From: Catellatospora methionotrophica
Lineage (GTDB): Bacteria > Actinomycetota > Actinomycetes > Mycobacteriales > Micromonosporaceae
Assembly: GCF_011297335.1 (NCBI RefSeq)
Contig: NZ_JAAOTJ010000001.1
Coordinates: 1,116,001 to 1,180,000, forward strand
DNA: 64,000 nucleotides
Reading direction: 5' to 3'
Part shown: one piece after another, positions 16,313 to 25,144 of the stretch
Layout: every line of letters begins with the position of its first letter
How positions within the stretch are numbered: the stretch's first letter is position 1
The notes under the pieces: model-generated
The model's input: only the letters and a program-made list of their open reading frames with translations
Told to the model about the DNA's origin: nothing
Databases searched by the model: none
Position numbers and translations under genes: made by a program

Positions 16313-17602
16313 GTGAACGAGTCGGCCATCCCGCGCAGAGCCCTGGTCGCCGTGGGCATCGGCAACGTCGTCGAGTGGTACGACTTCGCGGTCTACGCGT
16401 TCTTCGCCAGCTACATCGCGGGAAACTTCTTCGTCGCGGGCGACTCGACGCAGGCGCTCATCGCCACCTTCCTGGTCTTCGGGGCCGGGTTCGTCGCCCG
16501 GCCGATCGGCAGCCTCGTCGGGGGGCTCGTCGGCGACCGGTCCGGCCGCAAGGCCGCGCTCATGCTCTCCCTGGCCACGATGGGCGCGGGCATGGTCGCC
16601 ATCGCCGCCGCCCCACCGGTGACGGCGGTCGGCGTCGTCGCCCCGATGGTGCTGCTCGCCGGACGGCTGCTGCAGGGATTCTCCGTGGGCGCCGAGATCG
16701 GCGCAGCGGCGGCGTTCCTGGTCGAGCAGGCACCGCCGGGCAGGAGATCCGGGTATGCCGCGTGGCTGCAGGCCACGATCGGCCTGGCGAGCCTGCTGTC
16801 GGCGGTCGTCGGCCTGGCCATCACCAGTGTGCTGTCCGACGCCGCCGTGGCCGCCTGGGCCTGGCGCATCCCGTTCGCCCTCGGCCTGGTCATCATCCCG
16901 ATCGCCCTCTACCTGCGCCGCACCCTGCCGGAGAGTGCGGCGTTCCGGACCGGGCAGCCCGCCACGACCATCGCCCAGACCCTGCGCACGCTGTTCGTCG
17001 GCAATCGCCGCAACCTCGTCGCGGGTTTCCTCTTCTCGATCCCGTGGCACCTGTCCATCTACTGTTTCGTCATCTTCGGGCCGACCTACTACCGCATCGC
17101 GGCGGGGCTGACGTTCCCGTCCCAGGAGGCGTTCAGCGCCTCCGTCGCCGGCAACGCATGCCTGGTCGTCGGTTGCCTGGCGTTCGGCCGGCTCGCCGAC
17201 CGGGCCGGGCGCCTGCCGGTGATCATGGTGAGTGCCGCGGTACTGACGGTTCTGCCGTTCGGCTGCCTGCTGCTGCTGCACGCCGTGCCGACGTTCCCGA
17301 TGCTGCTGGCCGTGCACAGCGTGCTGTGCCTGGCCGTCTCCGCCCTGGCCGGCGTCGCGCCGTCGACCCTGCCGACGGCCTTCCCCGTGGCGGTGCGGGC
17401 CACCGGAGTCTCGATCAGCTTCGGCATGGCGGCGATCGTGGCGGCGGCGTTCACCCCCGCGCTGCTCACCTGGGCGACCGGAGCCGTGTCGGTGTACGCG
17501 CCCGCCATGCTGGCCGCGGTCGGCGCGATCATCAGCCTGCTGGCAACCCCGTGGTTGTTCACCCGGATCCGCGCGCTGGAGCCGGCGAAGTCCGCCCCGT
17601 GA
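16313..17602 (+). CDS. MFS transporter, metabolite:H+ symporter (MHS) family
   Basis: 429 residues with about 12 hydrophobic segments. The N-terminal signature VVEWYDFAVYAFFASYI is characteristic of the MHS family (ShiA, KgtP, ProP relatives). GDRSGRKAAL sits in loop 2-3 and LLQGFSVGAEIG in helix 4. It imports a small carboxylate or osmolyte with protons, and the substrate cannot be read from sequence. The GTG start follows GGAGGAGGG. It is monocistronic, with an AT-richer upstream region shared with the divergent peptidase gene. Confidence 0.92.
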   Translation: MNESAIPRRALVAVGIGNVVEWYDFAVYAFFASYIAGNFFVAGDSTQALIATFLVFGAGFVARPIGSLVGGLVGDRSGRKAALMLSLATMGAGMVAIAAAPPVTAVGVVAPMVLLAGRLLQGFSVGAEIGAAAAFLVEQAPPGRRSGYAAWLQATIGLASLLSAVVGLAITSVLSDAAVAAWAWRIPFALGLVIIPIALYLRRTLPESAAFRTGQPATTIAQTLRTLFVGNRRNLVAGFLFSIPWHLSIYCFVIFGPTYYRIAAGLTFPSQEAFSASVAGNACLVVGCLAFGRLADRAGRLPVIMVSAAVLTVLPFGCLLLLHAVPTFPMLLAVHSVLCLAVSALAGVAPSTLPTAFPVAVRATGVSISFGMAAIVAAAFTPALLTWATGAVSVYAPAMLAAVGAIISLLATPWLFTRIRALEPAKSAP

Positions 17603-17786
17603 CGCCGGACCGGCCGTCGGCCCTCGCGGGCCCGACGGGCGGCCGCGCCTGGCGCGGCCGGGATTGGCGGACCCCGGAAACGGGTAGTGATCAGCGACTA
17701 CGCCGTGCGGCGTAGGGTGGCCACCGTCGACCGGCCGACCGGCCAGCCGACGATCACGATGGTTTCCGCAGATGAGGGGCTTACAC

Positions 17787-19073
17787 ATGGCGGTGCCCGG
17801 CCAACAGTCGACAGCTGCGGACGTGGCCGTGGCGCAACGGGCGGACGAGGACCTCCGCTCGATGTTCGGCCAGTCCAGCGCCGTCTACGCCGCGCTCGCC
17901 GGACCTGATCACGTCGTGGCGGCGGCGAACACGGCGTTCTTCGACGCCATCGGAGGCCAGCGGGCACTCACCGGCGTCCCGCTCGCGCGCCTGATGCCCG
18001 AACTGTCCGGTCAGGGCTTCCTCGACCTCCTGGACCGGGTCTACCGCACGGGCGAGCCGTACACCGGCCGCGACGAGCGGGTCCTGCTCGGCACCGGCCC
18101 GGACGAGCGGGAGGCGTTCTTCGACTTCAGCTACGAACCGCGCCGCGACGCCGACGGCGAGGTCACCGGCATCCGGATGATCGGTGTGGAGACCACGCAG
18201 GTCAAGCAGGCCCAACGGCTGATGGCCGAACACCGGGCGCTGCTGGAGCAGATCGCCCGCCAGGCGCCCCTGGCCGAGGTCCTGGACGGCATGGCCCGCT
18301 GCATCGAGCAGCTCACCCCCGAGCAGGTCCTCGTCTCCGTACTGCTCGCCGACCCCGACGGCCGGCACCTGCGCCACGGAGCCGCGCCCAGCCTGCCCGA
18401 CTTCTACAACGCGGCCATCGACGGCATCGCCACCGGCGAGGGCGTCGGCTCCTGCGGGACCGCGGCCCACCGGCGCGAGCCGGTCATCGTGACCGACATC
18501 GCCACCGACCCGTTCTGGGACGACTTCCGCTCCCTGGCCGACCGGGCAGATCTGGCCGCGTGCTGGTCCACCCCCATCCTGGCCCGCGACGGCGGACTGC
18601 TGGGGACCTTCGCCATGTACCACCGCACCCCGCGCGTGCCCGGCGAGGCCGACCTGGCGCTGGCACGGGTCTTCGCCGGCACCGCGGCGCTGGCCATCGA
18701 ACGCCACCACAGCGAGCAGGCACGGCAGGTGGCCGAGGCCCGCGCCAAGGCCGCCAACGAGGAGCTGGCCAGGGCTGTGCGCGCCGAGCAGCAGTTGCGC
18801 GCCGAGGCCGAGCAGCGCGCCGCCGCAGAGGCGGAACTCAACGCCCGGCTGCGCGAGGCCGCCGCCGCTCAGGCGGCCCGGCCGCATCCCGAACGGTGCC
18901 AGCTCGGCGGATCGGCCGGCTGCACCGCACCGGCCGAGGTGAAGATCGCCGATTCGTGGGGCGACGCGGCGTGGGGCTGCCTCACCCACGTGGAAGAGGC
19001 CATCATCAGCGTCCGGTCGGTGTTCATCGCCAGCGAGGAGCTCGGCGGACTGCGCGCCTACGTCAGCCGCTGA
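17787..19073 (+). CDS. PAS-GAF sensor protein with C-terminal Cys/His mini-domain
   Basis: 428 residues from the ATG at 17787, which has TGAGGGG 7 nt upstream. An ATG 15 nt earlier lacks a ribosome site. A PAS domain (about 25-145) is followed by a GAF domain (about 155-305, including GEGVGSCGTAAHRREPVIV and DIATDPFWDDFR). Next comes a charged coiled coil (about 310-365) and a ~58-residue tail with CQLGGSAGC and WGDAAWGCLTHVEEAI. No kinase, phosphatase, GGDEF or EAL output is present, so the tail may be the output or a metal site. The neighbours give no partner. Confidence 0.85.
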   Translation: MAVPGQQSTAADVAVAQRADEDLRSMFGQSSAVYAALAGPDHVVAAANTAFFDAIGGQRALTGVPLARLMPELSGQGFLDLLDRVYRTGEPYTGRDERVLLGTGPDEREAFFDFSYEPRRDADGEVTGIRMIGVETTQVKQAQRLMAEHRALLEQIARQAPLAEVLDGMARCIEQLTPEQVLVSVLLADPDGRHLRHGAAPSLPDFYNAAIDGIATGEGVGSCGTAAHRREPVIVTDIATDPFWDDFRSLADRADLAACWSTPILARDGGLLGTFAMYHRTPRVPGEADLALARVFAGTAALAIERHHSEQARQVAEARAKAANEELARAVRAEQQLRAEAEQRAAAEAELNARLREAAAAQAARPHPERCQLGGSAGCTAPAEVKIADSWGDAAWGCLTHVEEAIISVRSVFIASEELGGLRAYVSR

Positions 19074-19153
19074 TCGCAGGCGGTCGCCTCGGAGTGGGAC
19101 GCCGCCGCCCCGGTGCCGCTGGTGACGGCATCCGGAACGGCGGCGGCGGCCGG

Positions 19154-20782
19154 TCAGCCCAGGAACTTCGCGGCGTACTCGTGTGCGTCCTGCACGACGA
19201 GCGCGACGCGGTCGGGGGCGGCGTCGAGGGTGCCGTCGACGACCGTCAGGGTGGGCAGGACGCCTTCGCGGACCGGCAGCCGCCAGTGGCGGTTGTAACC
19301 GGCCTCGTGCACGCCGGTCGACCCGAACGCCGGGTCGCCGAGGCACACGTGCCCGAAGGAGCGGTTCGTGCCGGTGAACAGCGCCGGGTCGGGCTGGTCG
19401 TGGTGGGTGGGCACGGTGTCGCGGTGCCCGTCCTGGACCAGCGGGATGATGCCGCCGATCCCGTCGAACCAGGCCTCCCCCGCGATCAGCAGCTCCGGGC
19501 AGTCCTGGCGGATCAGCTCCACCAGGGCCCGCAGCCCGGCGGTGGTGGAACCGCGCGGGTCGTTGTTGTACATCGCGGAGATGTCCAGGAACGCGGCGTC
19601 GAAGCCGTACTCCCGGTACAGCTGCACGATCTGCTCGGCGAGGTGCCGACGCCACGGCTCGTACGCGGGGTTGACCAGCGAGCCCCACGAGTGGTCGAAG
19701 TGGCGCGAGGCGTCCCAGTCGACCGATCCGATCGGCTGGTGGCCGCTGGCGTTGAGCAGCTGGCCGGGGGCCGCCCAGTGTTCGAAGCCGGGCAGGTCGC
19801 GGGCGGCCACGTTCGCGCCGAACATCGGCATGATCCGCGCGCCGAGGTCGTGCGCGCCCTCGATCAGCCGCCGGAACCCGTCCGGGCCGCCGAGCCGCTC
19901 GTCGGTGCCGAAGCGGCCGTACCAGCGGTAGTACCGGCCCTCCCAGCCCGGCAGGTAGGCCAGGATGCGCCGCGGGTCGAGCTGCTCGCCCAGGCGGCGC
20001 AGCGTGTCGAGCATGCCGTCGTAGTCGAGGAAGACCCGGCCGGTGAAGTGCATGCCGTTGAGCGACACCACCAGCGAGGTCTGCCGCAGCCAGTCCGGCA
20101 CGTCGTCGCGCTGCTCCCAGGCCGGCAGGTCGTACGCGGCCCGCACGTGTGCGGTGTGCTCGGCGAGCACCGGGGCGAGGTCGCCGGTGCGGCGCAGCTC
20201 CCATTCGGGGACCTCGAACACCATGCTGGGCCGGGCGGCGTCAGCGTCGGCGATGAGCTCGAACTCGCACGACTCGGGTGCGTCGAAGTGCGGCACTACC
20301 GCGAAGCGCTTGCTGCGCACCTGCGTGTCGAGGCTGCGCGCGACGGTGACCGTGCCGTCCGGGCGGCGCAGGCCCAGCAGTGGCGTGGCCAGGTCGAACC
20401 AGCCGTTGGGATACTGCACGACGCGGCCGGTGGCGGGCACCGGCAGGTCGCCCTCGCGCAGCCCGGTGACGTCGCCGGTGGGCTGGTCGTGCAGGACCAG
20501 CGCCACGCAGCGTACGCCGTCGGGGTGTTGCGCCCGTACGCCGATCCGCACGCCGTCAGGAGTCTCGGTGATGCGAACGGTGACCCGGCCGGGGCCCTGC
20601 TGCTGCCCGCCCGCCCACACCAGGCCGTCGGCGTCGACGGTGGTGGTGTCGCCGTCGGTGGTGACGGTGAGGCGGTCCGGGTCGAGCCCGTGCACGTTCT
20701 CGCCGGTGTGCACCCGGACGCTGACCGGGCCGAGCGGGGTGTGCAACCGCGGGTGCGGCCACCGGAAGCTCAGGTCTTGCAT
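19154..20782 (-). CDS. Glycoside hydrolase-like (TIM-barrel) protein of sugar ABC operon
   Basis: 542 residues, no signal peptide. An N-terminal beta-rich half leads to a barrel-like half with PDWLRQTSLVV, DAAFLDISAMYNN (Asp near 399) and LIAGEAWFDG (Glu near 437), placed like the nucleophile and acid/base of clan GH-A/D type enzymes. I cannot assign a CAZy family. It is the last gene of a binding protein-permease-permease unit. It probably cleaves the imported oligosaccharide in the cytoplasm, although family members have diverse linkage specificities. Confidence 0.7.
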   Translation of the reverse strand: MQDLSFRWPHPRLHTPLGPVSVRVHTGENVHGLDPDRLTVTTDGDTTTVDADGLVWAGGQQQGPGRVTVRITETPDGVRIGVRAQHPDGVRCVALVLHDQPTGDVTGLREGDLPVPATGRVVQYPNGWFDLATPLLGLRRPDGTVTVARSLDTQVRSKRFAVVPHFDAPESCEFELIADADAARPSMVFEVPEWELRRTGDLAPVLAEHTAHVRAAYDLPAWEQRDDVPDWLRQTSLVVSLNGMHFTGRVFLDYDGMLDTLRRLGEQLDPRRILAYLPGWEGRYYRWYGRFGTDERLGGPDGFRRLIEGAHDLGARIMPMFGANVAARDLPGFEHWAAPGQLLNASGHQPIGSVDWDASRHFDHSWGSLVNPAYEPWRRHLAEQIVQLYREYGFDAAFLDISAMYNNDPRGSTTAGLRALVELIRQDCPELLIAGEAWFDGIGGIIPLVQDGHRDTVPTHHDQPDPALFTGTNRSFGHVCLGDPAFGSTGVHEAGYNRHWRLPVREGVLPTLTVVDGTLDAAPDRVALVVQDAHEYAAKFLG

Positions 20783-20828
20783 TTCGTTCTCCTCGACGTG
20801 CGGGTGGTGACGTACGGGCGGGTGCGGG

Positions 20829-22121
20829 TCAGGACCGCAGGCGGCTGGCGAATCCGTCCTTGCCGTCGGCGACGGCCTTGGCGGGGTCCCCGGCGAACAC
20901 CCAGTTGCGGATGAACTGCAGGTACGGGCCGGTCGGGTCGATGAACAGCGCGTTGTACTTGGCGGTCACCGGCACCTTGGCCTGGGCGATGAGCTGGTTG
21001 GCGGTCAGCAGCCGCGGCTCGGCATGGGTGAAGCTGTTGTCGGCGGTGTCGGCGCGCACGGTGAGCTGGCCGGTCTTGGCCACGACGGTCTTCTGCACGT
21101 CTTCGGACATGCTCCAGGCGATGAAGTCCCAGGCGGTCTGGGCGTTCTTGGCGCCCTTGGAGATGCCGACGACGTCGCCGCCGAGGAACGACGCGGTGCC
21201 CTTGGCCCCGGGGATGGGGGTGACGCCGAAGTCCAGGCCGGGCTGGGCCTTGTAGACGCTGACCGCGAAGCTGCCCAGCGCGACCATGCCGACCTTGCCG
21301 GACTGGAAGCCCGACAGCCAGGTCGCACCGTTGTCGTCCTTGACGGCGGCGGGCATGAGCTTGTCGTCCCACATGGTCTTGTGGGCGTTGAGCGCGGCGG
21401 CCACGGCCGGGTCGTCGAGGGTGGCCTGGGTGCCGTCGGCGTTCATGATGTCGCCGCCGCTGGCCCAGATGTAGGGCAGCAGGGTGTACGCGTTGCAGCC
21501 CGCGCAGTTGCCGGCGAAGGAGAACCCGTACACGCCGTCGCCCAGCGCGGTGATCTTCCGGGCGGCGTCGACGAGTTCGTCGAGGCTCGCCGGGGGCTTG
21601 GCCGGGTCGAGTCCGGCCTTGGTGAACAGGGTCTTGTTGTAGTACAGCATCGACACGTCGAGCTGGTGCGGCAGCGCGTAGATCCTGCCGTCGACGGTGC
21701 TGATGTCGACCCCGGCCGGGGCGAGCGCGGCCTTGTAGGGCAGCGCATTCACCTGGGCGGTGATGTCGGTCAGCAGGTTCTCACCGGTCAGCGACTTGAC
21801 GTTGGCGATGTCGACGGCGGCGAGGTCGGGGGCGTCGCCGCTGCGTACGGCCTGGACGTACTTCTGCACGTACTGGGCGTCCGGCACGGTCAGCATCGTG
21901 ATCTTGCGGGTGGGGTTGGCCTCGTTCCAGGCGGCGACCAGGGCCTTGTCCATCGGCTCGTCGGCGGCGCGGACCCACATCGTGGCCGGTCCGGAGCCGG
22001 TGAGCTGCCCGGTCGGCGACGACGGGGTGTCGGCGCCGGTGTTGCTGCAGGCGGTCAGCGTGGCCGCGACGAGGGCGGCCGCCACCGCCGCCAGCCGGCG
22101 GGGCCGGGGCGTGGTGTTCAT
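20829..22121 (-). CDS. Sugar ABC transporter substrate-binding lipoprotein (CUT1)
   Basis: 430 residues. A signal sequence ends at a lipobox, LTAC-SNTG, with the lipidated Cys at 25. The mature protein has the solute-binding family 1 layout, with AAWNEANPTRKITML, LDEWVDAARK-like and WDFIAWSMSEDVQ segments. It would capture an oligosaccharide outside the membrane and hand it to the two permeases encoded just upstream. No ATPase gene is present, so a shared MsiK-type ATPase elsewhere is likely. That is normal for actinomycete CUT1 systems. Confidence 0.93.
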   Translation of the reverse strand: MNTTPRPRRLAAVAAALVAATLTACSNTGADTPSSPTGQLTGSGPATMWVRAADEPMDKALVAAWNEANPTRKITMLTVPDAQYVQKYVQAVRSGDAPDLAAVDIANVKSLTGENLLTDITAQVNALPYKAALAPAGVDISTVDGRIYALPHQLDVSMLYYNKTLFTKAGLDPAKPPASLDELVDAARKITALGDGVYGFSFAGNCAGCNAYTLLPYIWASGGDIMNADGTQATLDDPAVAAALNAHKTMWDDKLMPAAVKDDNGATWLSGFQSGKVGMVALGSFAVSVYKAQPGLDFGVTPIPGAKGTASFLGGDVVGISKGAKNAQTAWDFIAWSMSEDVQKTVVAKTGQLTVRADTADNSFTHAEPRLLTANQLIAQAKVPVTAKYNALFIDPTGPYLQFIRNWVFAGDPAKAVADGKDGFASRLRS

Positions 22122-22145
22122 CTGTATTGCTCCTCTGTGGAAGTG

Positions 22146-23033
22146 CTAACCCTTGACGGCGCCGCCGGTGAGCCCGGCGACGTAGTAGCGCTGCAGGATG
22201 AGGAAGATCGCGATGCAGGGCACCGCGGCGAAGACCGCTCCGGTCTCCAGCACGCCCCAGTTGAGGGTGCCGCCGGCGCCGGTCTGCAGGTTGGCCAGTA
22301 CGACCGGGAGGGTGTACTGCTCCTGCCGGGTGGTGAAGATGAGCGCCGCGAGGAACTCGTTCCAGGCGGTGAAGAAGGCGTAGAGGGCGACGGTGGCCAC
22401 CCCTGGCGCCACGATCGGCACCAGCACCCGCCACAGCGTGGACAGGGAGCCGGCGCCGTCGACGATCGCCGCCTCCTCGACCGCCGCCGGGACCGCGGTG
22501 AACGCGGCGCGCATGGTGAAGATGCCGAACGGCAGGGCGAACACGGTGTACACCAGCACCAGGCCGAGCAGGGAGTTGGTCAGGCCCAGCTCGTCGAGGA
22601 TGAGATACAGCGACGGGATGATCGACTGGAACGGGATCATCATGGTGGACAGGATGACCAGGAACAGCAGTCCGCGCAGGCGGAACCGGAACCGGGCGAA
22701 GCCGTAACCGGCCAGCACCGACAGCACGGTGGCCGCCAGCACGGTGCCCGCGGTGACGCCGACGCTGTTGACGACGTTGCGCCACAGGCCCGCGTCGAGC
22801 AGCCGCTGGTAGTTCTCCAGGCTGAACCGGGTCGGCAGCAGCGTCGGCGGGGTCTGGGCGAACTCGGCGCTGCTCTTGAACGACGACACGACCAGCCACG
22901 CCAGCGGCGCGACGAACAGCAGCGCCAGCAGCCCGAACACGGTGTAGAAAGCGGCCGCGGGCAGCCACTGCGGGCGCAGCGTGCGCCTCGGCGCGGCGAC
23001 CCGCTCGCGCGGGACGGTCAGGGTGGTGCTCAC
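22146..23033 (-). CDS. Sugar ABC transporter permease (MalG/CUT1 type)
   Basis: 295 residues with six hydrophobic segments and the cytoplasmic EAA loop EEAAIVDGAGSLSTLWRVLV (about 187-206), which docks the ATPase. The GTG start overlaps the stop of the upstream permease gene by 4 nt (GTGA). It pairs with that permease to form the channel, and the binding-protein gene follows after 24 nt. Confidence 0.94.
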   Translation of the reverse strand: MSTTLTVPRERVAAPRRTLRPQWLPAAAFYTVFGLLALLFVAPLAWLVVSSFKSSAEFAQTPPTLLPTRFSLENYQRLLDAGLWRNVVNSVGVTAGTVLAATVLSVLAGYGFARFRFRLRGLLFLVILSTMMIPFQSIIPSLYLILDELGLTNSLLGLVLVYTVFALPFGIFTMRAAFTAVPAAVEEAAIVDGAGSLSTLWRVLVPIVAPGVATVALYAFFTAWNEFLAALIFTTRQEQYTLPVVLANLQTGAGGTLNWGVLETGAVFAAVPCIAIFLILQRYYVAGLTGGAVKG

Positions 23034-23947
23034 GAGTCCTCCCGGTTACGCACGACCAGCAGCTGGATGGCGGTCAGGATGAGCAGGATGACCATGAGCC
23101 CGATCGACATCGCGGCGGAGTAGCCGAGGTCGAAGTCGATGAACCCGGCCCGGTAGATCAGGTAGACCACGGGGATGGTGCTGTTGTCGGGGCCGCCCTG
23201 GGTCAGGATGAAGAACTGGTCGAAGGCCAGGTAGCTGCCGATGACGGTCAGGATCAGCACGAGCCCGATGGTGGGGCGCAGCAGCGGCAGGGTGATCGAG
23301 CGGAACATGCGCGCCGGGCGCGCGCCGTCGACCTGGGCCGCCTCGTAGAAGTCCTGCGAGATGGCCTGCATGCCGGTCATCAGCAGCAGCATGGTCAGCC
23401 CGACGGTCTTCCAGACCACCAGCACCACCACGGCGGCCAGCGCGGTCGGGAACGTGCTGAACACCGACACGCTGCCCTCGACCAGCCCGGCCCGGCGCAG
23501 CAGGTCCGGAACGATGCCGATGCGGTCGTCGAGCAGCCACAGCGTCAGGTACGCCGCCGTGGCGAAGCCGATCACGACCGGCATCACGAACGCGGTGCGC
23601 AGCACGCCGACCCCGCGCCTGCGGTGGCGCACCGCCAGGGCGAGTCCGAACCCGACCACCAGCAGCGCCGCGGTGACGATGACCGTGTAGAGGGTGGTGA
23701 AGCCCAGGCTCTGCCAGAACTGCGTGTCCTCGCCGAGACGCCGGTAGTTGTCCAGCCCGATGAACCGGCGCTGCCCGAGCAGCGACCAGTCGTAGAACGA
23801 CATCACGGCGGTGACCACGACCGGCACCACGAAGATGCCGAGCACGAGCGCGACGGCGGGCAGCACGAACAGCAGCCCGAGCCGCTGCCGGCGGGCCTGC
23901 GGTCCACGCCGTCGGGGCCGGGTCCGGGCCGATAAACTCAGCGCCAT
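23030..23947 (-). CDS. Sugar ABC transporter permease (MalF/CUT1 type)
   Basis: 305 residues from the ATG at 23947, which has TGGAAGG 6 nt upstream. A longer reading frame exists but its extra N-terminus crosses the operator. An Arg-rich cytoplasmic start is followed by six transmembrane segments and the EAA loop YEAAQVDGARPARMFRSITL. First gene of the operon permease-permease-binding protein-glycosidase. A LacI-type operator lies 22 bp upstream of its start. Confidence 0.93.
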   Translation of the reverse strand: MALSLSARTRPRRRGPQARRQRLGLLFVLPAVALVLGIFVVPVVVTAVMSFYDWSLLGQRRFIGLDNYRRLGEDTQFWQSLGFTTLYTVIVTAALLVVGFGLALAVRHRRRGVGVLRTAFVMPVVIGFATAAYLTLWLLDDRIGIVPDLLRRAGLVEGSVSVFSTFPTALAAVVVLVVWKTVGLTMLLLMTGMQAISQDFYEAAQVDGARPARMFRSITLPLLRPTIGLVLILTVIGSYLAFDQFFILTQGGPDNSTIPVVYLIYRAGFIDFDLGYSAAMSIGLMVILLILTAIQLLVVRNREDS

Positions 23948-23968
23948 CGTTCGCCTTCCACGGTTACG

Positions 23969-23981
23969 TAATCGATTTCGT
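23969..23981 (-). promoter_or_regulatory. LacI-family operator for the ABC operon
   Basis: On the minus strand this reads ACGAAATCGATTA, identical over 13 bases to the site at 24066-24078 but in the opposite orientation. The core AATCGATT is a perfect palindrome with the central CG typical of LacI-family sites. It lies just upstream of the first permease gene. Confidence 0.8.
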
Positions 23982-24065
23982 TGAGCGAACGTTACAGCAG
24001 CGGTTACATCTGGTGTCAAGACCAAGTACAGGGCTTTTCTGCTACAGTCCGGGCCGGTACGCTTT

Positions 24066-24078
24066 ACGAAATCGATTA
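24066..24078 (+). promoter_or_regulatory. LacI-family operator for the repressor gene
   Basis: ACGAAATCGATTA lies 9 bp before the GTG of the LacI-type gene, which implies autoregulation. It is the inverted twin of the site at 23969-23981, about 97 bp away, a distance compatible with looping. Confidence 0.8.
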
Positions 24079-24087
24079 GGGAGCACG

Positions 24088-25134
24088 GTGGCCTCAGCGA
24101 ACAGCACCGCCCAGCGCGTGACGATCCGCGACGTCGCGTCCGTGGCGGGCGTGTCCACCGCCACCGTGTCGAAGGTGCTCAACGACCGGCCCGACGTCGG
24201 CCCCGAGGTCCGCCAGCGTGTCCTGGACACCATCGCCCGCCTCGGCTACCGGCCCAACGCCGTCGCCCGCGGCCTGCGCGCCAGGCACACCGACACCATC
24301 GCGATCCTCACCGACGACCTCGAGGGCATCTTCACCAACGCCCTCATGCGCGGCGTCGAGGACGCGGCATCGGCCTACGACGTGTCGGTGCTGCTGGCCA
24401 ACAGCTACGGCGACCCCGACCGGGAGCGCAAACACCTGCGCCGCCTGCTCGACCGGCAGATGGACGGGCTGATCATCATGTCCGGCAACCGGGTGCGCCC
24501 CCGCTCGGGACCCGCGCTGCCGCTGCCCGCGACCCCGTACGTGTTCCTCTACGAGTACGCCGCCACCGAGCCGGTGCCCAGCATCCTGCCCGACGACCGG
24601 GGCGGTGCCGTGCTGGCCGCCCAGCACCTGCTGGACATCGGCCGCCGCCGCATCGGGTTCATCAACGGGCCCGCCTCGTGGGAGGCCACCGCCGACCGGC
24701 TCGACGGCCTGACCGCCACGCTGGCCGCCGCGGGCGCGCCGCTGCGACCCGCGCTGATCCGGCACGCCGCCTCCTGGTCGCCCCAGGACGGTTACGCGCT
24801 CGCGACCGAACTGCTCGACGCGCCCGAGCCGCCCGACGCGATCTTCGGGGCCAGCGACGACCTCGCCACCGGAGCCCTGGCCGCCATCCACGAACGCGGC
24901 CTGCGCATCCCCGAGGACGTCGCGGTCGTCGGGTTCGACGACCGGTCGCTGGCCGTCCACCAGCGCCCGCCGCTGACCACCGTGGCGCTGCCGCTGCTGG
25001 AGATGGGCCGGGTCGCCGGCCAGCGGCTGCTGGAGGCCGTCAACGGCGGCCAGCAGCGCCACGAGCTGATCCGGGTGCCCTGCGAGCTGCGGGTGCGCGC
25101 GTCCACCGTCGGCGCCGGGCACACCCCCCGGTAG
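24088..25134 (+). CDS. LacI-family transcriptional repressor
   Basis: 348 residues. The GTG at 24088 follows AGGGAG, and an in-frame ATG further upstream would run through the operator. An N-terminal helix-turn-helix, VTIRDVASVAGVSTATVSKV, and a hinge helix are followed by a periplasmic-binding-like sensor domain with DGLIIMSGN, GFINGPASW, FGASDDLATGAL and VAVVGFDD. It is divergent from the sugar ABC/glycosidase operon and very probably represses that operon and itself until the imported sugar binds. Confidence 0.94.
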   Translation: MASANSTAQRVTIRDVASVAGVSTATVSKVLNDRPDVGPEVRQRVLDTIARLGYRPNAVARGLRARHTDTIAILTDDLEGIFTNALMRGVEDAASAYDVSVLLANSYGDPDRERKHLRRLLDRQMDGLIIMSGNRVRPRSGPALPLPATPYVFLYEYAATEPVPSILPDDRGGAVLAAQHLLDIGRRRIGFINGPASWEATADRLDGLTATLAAAGAPLRPALIRHAASWSPQDGYALATELLDAPEPPDAIFGASDDLATGALAAIHERGLRIPEDVAVVGFDDRSLAVHQRPPLTTVALPLLEMGRVAGQRLLEAVNGGQQRHELIRVPCELRVRASTVGAGHTPR

Positions 25135-25144
25135 GTCCCGGGGA

